A stretch of 40,867 nucleotides of DNA, taken from the NCBI GenBank assembly GCA_002353585.1, contig DEJW01000049.1, positions 153-41,019 on the forward strand, written 5' to 3'. Shown here piece by piece: positions 33,671 to 40,761 of this stretch. The notes below the pieces were generated by a model. The model saw nothing but the letters and a program-made list of their open reading frames with translations. It was not told the origin of the DNA and ran no database searches. Source of the stretch: Prevotellaceae bacterium UBA2738. Its GTDB lineage: Bacteria > Bacteroidota > Bacteroidia > Bacteroidales > Bacteroidaceae. Positions within the stretch are counted from its first letter, which is position 1, and each line of letters opens with the position of its first letter. Position numbers and translations under genes: made by a program.

Positions 33671-33695
33671 CTGAAGGAACGTTTCGTTCCTTCAG
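33671..33695. repeat. Perfect 11-bp hairpin with TTT loop
   Basis: CTGAAGGAACG - TTT - CGTTCCTTCAG. It lies between the CRISPR array end and the DUF3791 promoter. It may terminate the CRISPR transcript: the array is read leftward, and the minus strand after the stem reads CTAAAATCT, a poor U-tract. Confidence 0.65.
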
Positions 33696-33756
33696 GTTCA
33701 TTCATGAGTCCACATTTCGCGGAATTATTATTGAGTGGAACACTCACCTGTTCCTG

Positions 33757-34251
33757 TGTTCTATTTCTCTCTGTTCTACATCAAACCACAACCCTTTCAC
33801 AAGTCACTTTTATGTATAAATGGTTGTCTTATATCTCTGTTCTACATCAAACCACAACTCCTGTTCTTTCCAGAACTTGGTGACCAGCGTTGTCTTATAT
33901 CTCTGTTCTACATCAAACCACAACCCCTGCAGCACAGCTGCCATTACCAGCACGTTGTCTTATATCTCTGTTCTACATCAAATCACAACTCATGATGGGC
34001 ATGGAGATACATATCAATGTTGTCTTATATCTCTGTTCTACATCAAACCACAACTTGAAGCCTTGCACGCTGCGGTACTTATAGTTGTCTTATATCTCTG
34101 TTCTACATCAAACCACAACTGGCTGTGCTGGTGCTGTTGCCTCCGTTGCGTTGTCTTATATCTCTGTTCTACATCAAACCACAACCCCTGGTCTATGATA
34201 GGCTTGAGCTTCTCAGTTGTCTTATATCTCTGTTCTACATCAAACCACAAC
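33757..34251 (-). CRISPR. Type II-C CRISPR array, 8 repeats and 7 spacers
   Basis: The 36-bp repeats start at 33757 (degenerate), 33823, 33889, 33954, 34019, 34084, 34150 and 34216, and the spacers are 29-30 bp. On the minus strand the repeat begins GTTGTGGTTTGATGTAGAA and ends ATATAAGACAAC. The outermost repeat (33757-33792) keeps its first 24 nt but its last 12 are degenerate, which marks the trailer end, so the array is read leftward, the same direction as cas9. The tracrRNA anti-repeat at 38210-38228 fixes the same orientation. Repeat 33954-33989 has one G-to-A change at its seventh base. No spacer source is recognisable in this window. Confidence 0.97.
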
Positions 34252-34327
34252 ATATAGCGATTATTTTACTCATATACAGACTGTTACACTCTATCATGCT
34301 TATATGAAGTGGTCCAAAAACACTTTT
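34252..34327 (-). promoter_or_regulatory. Putative CRISPR leader
   Basis: A 76-bp AT-rich stretch between the first full repeat and the cas1 fragment. It has no clear TAnnTTTG box. A 9-bp inverted repeat (ACTTTTTTA at 34322-34330 and TAAAAAAGT at 34346-34354) spans the edge between this region and the cas1 fragment and may be a scar of the deletion. The normal leader may be shortened. Confidence 0.45.
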
Positions 34328-34453
34328 TTACATGGGCAAAAGTACTAAAAAAGTTACCTTCTCGTCTGGCGAATCCTTATATGCAATGACGATTTGCTGA
34401 TTCTTCAGTGAGAGGTTCATCGGATTTGAGAATACCAGAGTTCGTTTTAACAT
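34328..34453 (-). pseudogene. cas1: 5' fragment of cas1 (41 codons)
   Basis: The ORF starts 6 bp after the cas9 stop. Its first 34 residues read MLKRTLVFSNPMNLSLKNQQ then IVIAYKDSPDEKVT, which I recognise as the N-terminus of a type II Cas1 integrase (the usual continuation is IPIEDIG). After ACT the frame runs into unrelated AT-rich sequence and stops at 34328. A normal Cas1 is about 290-300 residues, so the integrase core and all catalytic residues are lost. No cas2 is present. The break lies just before the CRISPR leader, consistent with one deletion that removed the rest of cas1, cas2 and possibly part of the leader. Confidence 0.8.
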
Positions 34454-34459
34454 GAGAAT

Positions 34460-37400
34460 CTACTTTAATCTCTTTATTTCTCCAAGTGCATCTATTTTGA
34501 AATCAACACCCTCTACTAAAGCGTGAAAGTTGGAAAGAGAAAGCATTATCTCTGACCTATATTGTTCGCCAACCTTATATGCGCCTGATTTCCTTTCCTT
34601 TTTCAAACTTGTAGCATCTCTTGCATCCTGACTATATCGTAGTACAATCCTGCCATCACTGCACATAACTGCTACATAGTAAAAACGTCTAGCAATATCC
34701 TCTAAATCATTAAGATTTATCTCTTCGTCGTCAGATTGTAAAAGGATTATCTGAGTTCCTGTTCTTACAGAACATCTATATTTTAAACCATTTTTAGTTT
34801 CTGGAGCAATAGGATAATTTTTTGTCAAACCTGAACTATCCTTGAAATAGTTAGCTGCATCAATCATATTTACTATCTCATATGTGCGTTTCATCTTCCC
34901 CTTTACCTCGTCTTCATATATTGCCATACAATAATTGCCGTCAAGAGTCACATGATATTGACGTTTGTATTCTCTCAGCGACATATCTCTGTGAGAACGT
35001 ATATGTAGTGGATTAGTGACAGAAGGGGTAAAACATCGCACTTTTTTAATCTTTATGCCTTTGGCTTCGTTCATAAAAATATCCTCTTCCATTGCCTTTT
35101 TAAAGCCTTTCTCTGCAATAGCTTGCTTTACCTTTTCTTTTACAGTTTCATCGACAATGTTTTCCACATCATTCTCTTTGATGCTACGTAGTTCTTTGCG
35201 CACCACATAACGTATCTCACCATCACGTTCTATTGCACCATAGTAAGTATCGTTATGTAGCGACCCTCGTGCAGAATCACCCTGCGCGAGTTTCTTGCCA
35301 TTAGCTGTGCGTACATATTTGCGTGCTCGCTTTGGCATATTGTCTGGGGTGCTATGGACAACAAGCATTTCTTGCTGGATAGACTTTATATCCTCCGTAA
35401 AAGTTGGCCAAGGCTTGGGGAACGTAGGCTTGTTGGCGTTATTTCTCTCATATTCTTCTAACTGCTGATAGTACTTTGCAGTAGCATTGTACTCGCCTGG
35501 GTCTATGCAGGCTATAGTGATGGCATCGATGCAGTGATGCACGTGGTTGTCACGTGACTTCTTCTCGTATTCATCCTGTATGCCCCACATCTTTCTATAC
35601 TCGGCAGTAGTCGCACCTTTCACCACTCGGACGTTGCTCTTGCTCCTGTCGTCAGTTTTGTGGAAGAGGGATTTCAGGTAAAGCCCTGCATATTTGCCTA
35701 CAAGTCCGATACCTGCTCCCTGCCTGCGAGCAAAACCTTCTGGCACTTCCTCCATTTGGAAACGCTTGTATTTGCCTACCCAATAATCGAGTTCCAGTTT
35801 CAGCAGATGACGTTTTTGTATAAGACGGTCTTTTACTGCCTTATCCATACCTGAATGAGTCTTTACGTGGTCAACGTCCTTACGGAGTTTTTCTATCTTC
35901 TCACGCCATTCATCAAGCCTGGTCATTATCTCATCGTGATTGAATAACTGAGTAGGTAGTTTCGCCTTCTTAACATCACGATTGAACTTGCTGGAGCAGA
36001 GTGTCATATTCTCAAGCGTACTGTCACCACCTACACTGCGTGGTATGGTATGCTCAATATCATAACTTGGGTTAGCACCAACGAACTCAGCAATACCAAT
36101 CTGATTGCCCGTGTAGAGGCATATACGCCCTTGCTCTTCCCATAGTTGGAACTTAAGGATGTCATCTTCCGTAGGTTCTATTTCACGACCTGTTTCCTCT
36201 TTGTAAAGAGTACGTATATCCTCTGCATATTTTTTGCGCTTCGTCTCTCTGTCTTTATTCCACTGAGCAATAGCCTTGCGCCTGTTGGCATCATTAAGTT
36301 CACGGGCATACTCTATGTGTACCTCTGTGTCGCTGTTAATGGTGCCATCCTTGAGCAGAGCATTGATAACCTTACGCAGCTGGTGTAACGAGCGCATAGC
36401 CATTGGATTGCGCACTGCATTGGTGCGTGGCGAGCCTAATTGATATACGCCTTGCTCGTTTTTCTTAGCATCAGGATAGGTGTCTATCATTGATGGGTGA
36501 TAGAGCACTTCCGTAGCACCAGGTTTCAGTTCGCACATATCTTTAAGAACATCCTTGATACAGAAGTCCAAAGTGCCTTGCATTGAAATATCCTTTGGAT
36601 TGAAATTATATATAAGAGACAGAAGCTCCTTCGTGATTTCCTCACTACGATTCTCCCAAACATCCCTTCCTACTATATCAGGCACTTTTGCCATCAATAC
36701 GGCATGAGAATAGATTAGACCTCGTTCTAGCCAAGGCAGAATCTTATTGACTGCTGCAAGACTGAGTGATGCAAAACTATGTGTCAATCGTATCTTAGAG
36801 AACTTCTCCGCTTCATCATCATCCAGTTGCAGTTTCTCCCTACCCCATTGCTTTACATTTTCCTTGTCCTTAAAACTATAAAGTACATTCCAAACATCAT
36901 TGACCATCTGTTCTGGCGTCTTACCTTCTGAGAGTGTGTAACGCTCAGCTATAGCGCTCATATAGTCATCACCAAAGACAGACATCAGGCTGGCTATTGT
37001 AGGACAGCCTGTGACGCTCTGCGACATTCTATAGTTGAACTTATATCCCTTGTCGCCAGCATCTCTAATATGTTGGTATTTTCCCTTGCCCGCAATGGCT
37101 TTTGCTATATCCTCAAAGTCAAACTGAGGTTTGCTCTTTCTAAAGAACATCGGCTTCGCCTTTTCATATTCCTCAGCAGAGAGGGGGCGAAGTTCCACAT
37201 CCTGAGGACCTTTGACTTTGATGTTATTGACAAAGGACAACATTCTAAACATTTCGTATGCAGGATGAGAGTCTGACACGCGAGGCTTCTTTGACTCAAA
37301 AGTACACTTGCCCACACCCTGCCGTTGACTCTTCAATGGACGTTGGAAGTACAATGCTCTCTCTAACTTTGAGATTTGCTCTTCAGTCAATTCTTGGCAT

Positions 37401-38089
37401 TCACATATAGCATAGAACTCCTTCTTGTAATGCTCCTCGCGGTCAGTGTAACGAGTTCTTATGCGCTCAGTATTTCCTTTCTCCTTATATATTCTATAGA
37501 AGTAATCACCAAGATACTCACAACCTGCTTCCTGCATACTCTGAGACAAAGACGAAATAGCCTCCTTCACCTTGCCTGTTTCATCGTCATTGCCCTGTTC
37601 CAGACGATTACTGAGGAAACCTCTGCGCTGAGCCAAATGATACATAGCCCTGCCAAGCATATACCTATTAGCCTGATTGCTCATATCTAATTTCTCATGT
37701 AGACAGAGATGCCTATAATAATATGGATTATCCTCTGTATTATCATTCGTACGTTGCCATGCTATGAAAGTCTCACTCATGGGGTACTGCTTCTTCACAT
37801 GCCACAAGTGAAGAGCCTCTGGAGAAAGATAAGGACACCAGTCAAACTCAACGAGAGTTTTTAGCACTTCTATCTTCCTAAGCCTTCTGCGAAAATATTG
37901 TTTTCTCAATGCACGATGGGAAGTTCTCTCTGCAGCCTTTGAGGATTCGATCCCCTTCTCAACCTTCACGCCTTCTTGAAATATAAGACTACCCTTACGC
38001 ACCAAGGAATAAGTTTTGTCATCAACTTTATCTACAACAGCCCATCCAAGACTGTTAGTACCTGTATCTACACCCAGGATTCTTTTCAT
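34460..38089 (-). CDS. cas9: Type II-C CRISPR effector nuclease Cas9
   Basis: A 1209-residue RNA-guided DNA endonuclease. RuvC-I is ILGVDTGTNSLGW with D8. The arginine-rich bridge helix is ERTSHRALRKQYFRRRLRKI. RuvC-II is HIEYAREL with E593. The HNH domain has D677-IE-H680 with N694 and N703 at the spacings seen in SpCas9 H840/N854/N863. RuvC-III is H851-HCI-D855-A. A C-terminal PAM-interacting region of about 250 residues follows. All catalytic residues are intact and no frameshift is seen. The size, the absence of csn2 and cas4, and the Bacteroidota repeat indicate subtype II-C. Its promoter is back-to-back with that of the tracrRNA. Confidence 0.97.
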   Translation of the reverse strand: MKRILGVDTGTNSLGWAVVDKVDDKTYSLVRKGSLIFQEGVKVEKGIESSKAAERTSHRALRKQYFRRRLRKIEVLKTLVEFDWCPYLSPEALHLWHVKKQYPMSETFIAWQRTNDNTEDNPYYYRHLCLHEKLDMSNQANRYMLGRAMYHLAQRRGFLSNRLEQGNDDETGKVKEAISSLSQSMQEAGCEYLGDYFYRIYKEKGNTERIRTRYTDREEHYKKEFYAICECQELTEEQISKLERALYFQRPLKSQRQGVGKCTFESKKPRVSDSHPAYEMFRMLSFVNNIKVKGPQDVELRPLSAEEYEKAKPMFFRKSKPQFDFEDIAKAIAGKGKYQHIRDAGDKGYKFNYRMSQSVTGCPTIASLMSVFGDDYMSAIAERYTLSEGKTPEQMVNDVWNVLYSFKDKENVKQWGREKLQLDDDEAEKFSKIRLTHSFASLSLAAVNKILPWLERGLIYSHAVLMAKVPDIVGRDVWENRSEEITKELLSLIYNFNPKDISMQGTLDFCIKDVLKDMCELKPGATEVLYHPSMIDTYPDAKKNEQGVYQLGSPRTNAVRNPMAMRSLHQLRKVINALLKDGTINSDTEVHIEYARELNDANRRKAIAQWNKDRETKRKKYAEDIRTLYKEETGREIEPTEDDILKFQLWEEQGRICLYTGNQIGIAEFVGANPSYDIEHTIPRSVGGDSTLENMTLCSSKFNRDVKKAKLPTQLFNHDEIMTRLDEWREKIEKLRKDVDHVKTHSGMDKAVKDRLIQKRHLLKLELDYWVGKYKRFQMEEVPEGFARRQGAGIGLVGKYAGLYLKSLFHKTDDRSKSNVRVVKGATTAEYRKMWGIQDEYEKKSRDNHVHHCIDAITIACIDPGEYNATAKYYQQLEEYERNNANKPTFPKPWPTFTEDIKSIQQEMLVVHSTPDNMPKRARKYVRTANGKKLAQGDSARGSLHNDTYYGAIERDGEIRYVVRKELRSIKENDVENIVDETVKEKVKQAIAEKGFKKAMEEDIFMNEAKGIKIKKVRCFTPSVTNPLHIRSHRDMSLREYKRQYHVTLDGNYCMAIYEDEVKGKMKRTYEIVNMIDAANYFKDSSGLTKNYPIAPETKNGLKYRCSVRTGTQIILLQSDDEEINLNDLEDIARRFYYVAVMCSDGRIVLRYSQDARDATSLKKERKSGAYKVGEQYRSEIMLSLSNFHALVEGVDFKIDALGEIKRLK

Positions 38090-38119
38090 AATTATTATAG
38101 GTTATAGTTATTCAAGTGT

Positions 38120-38151
38120 CAAAATTACACAAAAATAATGATGAATACAAA
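38120..38151 (-). promoter_or_regulatory. Promoter of cas9
   Basis: TAATTTTG (38120-38127) and TTTG (38148-38151) on the minus strand, 20 bp apart, about 30 bp before the cas9 ATG. Confidence 0.65.
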
Positions 38152-38166
38152 TTATTTGCATAAAAT

Positions 38167-38197
38167 TTTGCGGTATTGATATTTTTGACTAACTTTG
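38167..38197 (+). promoter_or_regulatory. Promoter of the tracrRNA
   Basis: TTTG (38167-38170) and TAACTTTG (38190-38197) on the plus strand, 19 bp apart. The two -33 boxes of the cas9 and tracrRNA promoters are only 15 bp apart. Confidence 0.75.
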
Positions 38198-38202
38198 CAC
38201 CA

Positions 38203-38282
38203 TAAGATATTCTACATCTTATCACAATAAGGCTATATGCCGAAGGATTTTATCCTATATGCCCTCTTCGGAGGGCATTTTT
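38203..38282 (+). ncRNA. tracrRNA
   Basis: The anti-repeat TTCTACATCTTATCACAAT (38210-38228) pairs with the first 19 nt of the CRISPR repeat: 15 Watson-Crick pairs, two G-U wobbles and a central two-base U-U mismatch where natural duplexes have a bulge. Three hairpins follow: GGC-TATAT-GCC (38231-38241), GGAT-TTT-ATCC (38245-38255) and the terminator ATGCCCTC-TTCG-GAGGGCAT (38259-38278) with TTTT to 38282. With the upstream promoter this gives a transcript of about 80 nt. It is required for crRNA processing and Cas9 activity in type II systems. Confidence 0.92.
38259..38282 (+). terminator. tracrRNA terminator
   Basis: An 8-bp GC-rich stem with a UUCG tetraloop followed by a T-run; the strongest intrinsic terminator in the window. 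Confidence 0.92.
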
Positions 38283-38302
38283 GTGCATTTATTTCCTCAC
38301 AT

Positions 38303-38457
38303 TTTCGAAACAACAAAAAAAGTGGAGAAAAAAATGTTGCGCAACTTTCGCAACTTTCGCAACCTTTTCAGTTTTAGGGGTGTCATTAATAGTGACATCC
38401 CTATGGAGTCACGTTTCGTTACTCCCCTGCAAGGGGTGTCGCGTTTTGCGACCCCCT
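38303..38457. repeat. Hairpin-rich repeat element, copy 1
   Basis: It starts TTTCGAAACAACAAAAAAAG and continues with TTGCG/CGCAA palindromes, then AGGGGTGTCA/TGACATCCCT, then GGAGTCACG-TTT-CGTTACTCC (38405-38425), then GGGGTGTCGC/GCGACCCC (38433-38455). Copy 2 (38823-38987) has the same order in the same orientation; copy 3 (40377-40454) has only the second half. It may be a non-autonomous mobile or REP-like element. No coding potential is apparent. Confidence 0.75.
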
Positions 38458-38503
38458 AAGGAAAAAGTAAAGACAAAAGGGAGGTGTGGCTGGTATGGGG
38501 GGG

Positions 38504-38602
38504 TTAAGAGAGTGCGGATTGGATTTCTACATCTATCACAAAGAAATCGCCTGTAGAGTCTTTCAATAAATTCTTGGGGAGGACATCGGAAACGTCAAGC
38601 AT
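38504..38602 (-). CDS. Possible 32-residue micro-protein
   Basis: A short ORF (MLDVSDVLPKNLLKDSTGDF then FVIDVEIQSALS) whose ATG overlaps the stop of the 54-residue ORF by 8 bp, and which is preceded by a GAAGGAGA run that could act as a ribosome binding site. The coupled arrangement supports translation, but I recognise no family. It may be a fragment of a larger gene. Confidence 0.35.
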   Translation of the reverse strand: MLDVSDVLPKNLLKDSTGDFFVIDVEIQSALS

Positions 38603-38759
38603 TCTCCTTCTCCATCTCCTGAGCTATGCGTAAATTTTCATACATTCGTTTCACTATTTCTTGGACTTCCTCAGATGATAAAGGCTTTGTGTACCAAGTC
38701 TTCATTTTCTTCAGACAACGCTCCGTCTTTTCCTTGTGAAATTGATTGAAGTATGTCAT
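38595..38759 (-). CDS. Hypothetical 54-residue protein
   Basis: An ORF beginning MTYFNQFHKEKTERCLKKMK and continuing with PLSSEEVQEIVKRMYENLRI; predicted to be mostly helical and highly charged. It sits between two copies of the hairpin-rich repeat, with the 32-residue ORF overlapping its end. Not recognised. The gene-like amino acid composition and coupling make it plausible. It could be one half of a small two-gene module. Confidence 0.45.
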   Translation of the reverse strand: MTYFNQFHKEKTERCLKKMKTWYTKPLSSEEVQEIVKRMYENLRIAQEMEKENA

Positions 38760-38822
38760 AACGCTTATTCACTCTGATTTCGTATCACGTTTCTCTTGTT
38801 ATAGTGCAAAGTTAAGAAAAAC

Positions 38823-38987
38823 TTTCGAAACAACAAAAAAAGTGGAGAAAAAATGTTGCGCAACATTCGCAACATTTTCAGTTTGCTATAAAGAGTTTTT
38901 AGGGGTGTCATTAATAGTGACACACCTAAAAGGGTGTCACGTTTCGTTACCCCATCACAAAGGGTATCGCATTTCACGACCCCCTTT
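38823..38987. repeat. Hairpin-rich repeat element, copy 2
   Basis: Same order of parts as copy 1. It includes a perfect 8-bp stem ATGTTGCG/CGCAACAT, then AGGGGTGTCA/TGACACACCT and GGGTGTCACG-TTT-CGTTACCCC. Its right edge touches the stop codon of the KilA-N fragment, so that gene's end may have been shaped by insertion of the element. Confidence 0.75.
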
Positions 38988-39237
38988 ACTTCAGCAGTCG
39001 CCTGTCATCATTGTTTTCCAATACCTGCATCTGCTGAATGGCAATACGGTTGAGTTTAATGAGTCTCTCTCCCTGTGGCATTCCGTCATTGATGAGCACG
39101 GCATTGATATTCTCCATATTTGAGAGGCAGATAAGTTCGTTGATGGTGGCATAATCACGGATGTTGCCTTTCAATTCAGGATTGGTATCACGCCACTGCT
39201 TGGCTGTCATACCAAACAATTGTGGCGAATTCGCCAT
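38986..39237 (-). pseudogene. C-terminal fragment of a KilA-N-domain protein
   Basis: An 83-residue ORF (MANSPQLFGMTAKQWRDTNP, then GNIRDYATINELICLSNMEN). I recognise this as the C-terminal region of KilA-N DNA-binding proteins, commonly ending KLNRIAIQQMQVLE....RLLK. Those proteins are about 250-280 residues with the DNA-binding domain at the N-terminus, which is absent here. The ORF starts 13 bp after the fic stop. It has an ATG and could be expressed as a stand-alone fragment. Confidence 0.65.
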
Positions 39238-39250
39238 AATTAAAATGGCA

Positions 39251-40264
39251 CTACAAAATTACTTTCCAGTAGCCTGTTTTGTTGCTACCAACACGAGCAA
39301 TAATACCAGCCTGTTTCAGTGCATTGAAATACGTCTTGACCTGTCGCTCAGAAAGAGAAACCTGCTCACCGATATTCTTAGCAGTAAGACTAGGATGTGT
39401 TTTTAAAACTTCTAATACGCTAAAGGCTTTTTCAGACAGTTCGGGGAATTTATCGTGCAGTTTATCGTGCAGTTTATCGTGCAGTTCTTCTACTTCTTCT
39501 TCATTATCCTCATAGTTCTCCATTGCATCCAGCAAGCACTTCAACATGAACTCCACAAACGCAGTACTATTTCCTGCTGCATCACTATGAGCTATGACAT
39601 TGTAGTAGTCTTGCTGATGTTCCTTGACAATGGTCTCTACAGGTAGCCACGCAAAGATACCCTTCCAACGAGAAAGCAGCATCGTCTGCCAGAAACGTCC
39701 CATGCGTCCATTACCGTCAATGAAGGGGTGGATAAACTCAAATTCATAATGGAATACGCATGAATAAATCAATGGATGGTCTTTCGTCGTTCTCACCCAA
39801 TGGAAAAGGTCACCCATCAGTTGTGGCACTCTGTCTGCAGGAGGTGCCATGTGAATACAATTACCATTACCATCAAACACGCCTACACCCTCCTGACGAT
39901 AGTAACCAGCACGTTTCACCAGGTCTTTCATCATCAGTCCATGAGCCTTCTGTAAATCCTTTTCCTTGAAGGCATCAAGTTCGGGCATCAAGCGATAGGC
40001 CTCAATAGCATTCTTCACTTCTTGTATCTCGTCAGGAGCTCCCATAACTCGCTTGCCTTCTATAATGTCTGTCACCTGTTTCAGCGACAGGCTATTATGC
40101 TCTATGGCAAGTGATGAATGGATGGTCTTAATCTGGCTTTTCTTACGCAACTGGGGAGATGGCACATTATCGCCCAGCCTCATATTAATGATACCTACCT
40201 GCTCTGATATCTCGGAAATCAGATGCTGCATCTCTGACGTTATATCGAATGGAGGTTTGTACAT
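39251..40264 (-). CDS. fic: Fic family protein (AMP-transferase-like) with C-terminal winged helix
   Basis: A 337-residue Fic-domain protein. The active-site loop is H179-PF-ID-GN-GR-MG-R190, a complete HxFxDGNGRxxR motif, so it should be able to transfer AMP (or a related group) to target hydroxyls. An N-terminal inhibitory-helix motif, S51-LAI-E55-HN, resembles the (S/T)xxxE(G/N) autoinhibitory element with His in place of Gly. The C-terminal ~65 residues look like a winged helix (SLTAKNIGEQVSLSERQVKT), suggesting DNA binding. Between them is a three-fold LHDK repeat from a 12-bp tandem repeat. It has its own promoter. The target is unknown. Confidence 0.92.
   Translation of the reverse strand: MYKPPFDITSEMQHLISEISEQVGIINMRLGDNVPSPQLRKKSQIKTIHSSLAIEHNSLSLKQVTDIIEGKRVMGAPDEIQEVKNAIEAYRLMPELDAFKEKDLQKAHGLMMKDLVKRAGYYRQEGVGVFDGNGNCIHMAPPADRVPQLMGDLFHWVRTTKDHPLIYSCVFHYEFEFIHPFIDGNGRMGRFWQTMLLSRWKGIFAWLPVETIVKEHQQDYYNVIAHSDAAGNSTAFVEFMLKCLLDAMENYEDNEEEVEELHDKLHDKLHDKFPELSEKAFSVLEVLKTHPSLTAKNIGEQVSLSERQVKTYFNALKQAGIIARVGSNKTGYWKVIL
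39449..39484. repeat. In-frame 12-bp tandem repeat within fic
   Basis: Three identical TTTATCGTGCAG units encode the (LHDK)n linker between the Fic domain and the winged helix. Copy-number change would keep the frame and only alter linker length. Confidence 0.9.
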
Positions 40265-40322
40265 ACCTATAGTGTTTCTTAACCATTTATACCTTAGTTA
40301 CCAGGTCTTTTCTACTTCACTA

Positions 40323-40354
40323 CAAAATTACAAAAAATCCTTGGAATATGCAAA
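40323..40354 (-). promoter_or_regulatory. Promoter of fic
   Basis: TAATTTTG (40323-40330) and TTTG (40351-40354) on the minus strand, 20 bp apart, 58 bp before the fic ATG. No gene lies between here and the right end of the window. Confidence 0.65.
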
Positions 40355-40376
40355 GAAAAAACATAGTTTTTTTTGA

Positions 40377-40454
40377 GGGGTATCGGCAGTAACTACCCCC
40401 CAAGGGGTGTCGCGTTTCGTTACTCCCATGCAAGGGGTGTCGCGTTTCGCGACG
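40377..40454. repeat. Hairpin-rich repeat element, copy 3 (partial)
   Basis: GGGGTGTCGCG-TTT-CGTTACTCC followed by GGGGTGTCGCG-TTT-CGCGAC; matches the right half of copies 1 and 2. It lies immediately upstream of the fic promoter. Confidence 0.75.
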
Positions 40455-40487
40455 GTGCCTTAATGAAAAGACCACGGATAACACCTG

Positions 40488-40600
40488 CCCCCTGACGGGG
40501 AAGTAAAAAGTAATAAGTAATAAGTAAAAGCTCACGGATGGACACGGAAGGAGGCTGACGCCTACGAAAACGAAACGCCCTGAAGGCTACGAAGACGAAG
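40488..40600. repeat. AGTAA-word repeat plus hairpin/TACGAA string
   Basis: CCCCCTGACGGGGAAGTAAA followed by AGTAAT words (to 40530), the same element as in the batE signal-peptide codons. After it come GGC-TGAC-GCC (40553-40562), TACGAAAACGAAAC, GCC-CTGAA-GGC (40577-40587) and TACGAAGAC words, the counterpart of 350-405. No ORF is credible here. Confidence 0.65.
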
Positions 40601-40761
40601 ACAAAGGATAGAATAAGGACAAAAGAGAATAGATTATAAAGACAACAAGGACAACAAAAAACAACATCGGCTACATCAAAAGGTAACTTTGGTAAACAAA
40701 GTAAACCAAATCAGGAATTGTGTCAACCGTTTCAGTAAAGTGACACCCCTGTCAGTAAAAC

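Noticed and set aside
33820..34257. Plus-strand ORF with repeated LYLCSTSNHN peptide
   Set aside because: It is translation across the CRISPR repeats; the periodic peptide comes from the 36-bp repeat plus 29-30-bp spacers.
34252..34327. Searched for a cas2 or csn2 remnant beside the array
   Set aside because: Only about 75 bp of AT-rich sequence remains and no ORF or Cas2 motif can be read.
40320..40535. 71-residue minus-strand ORF with hydrophobic start
   Set aside because: It is a reading of the AGTAA-type and CGTTTCG hairpin repeats; no conserved protein. It is useful only as a comparison for the batE signal peptide.
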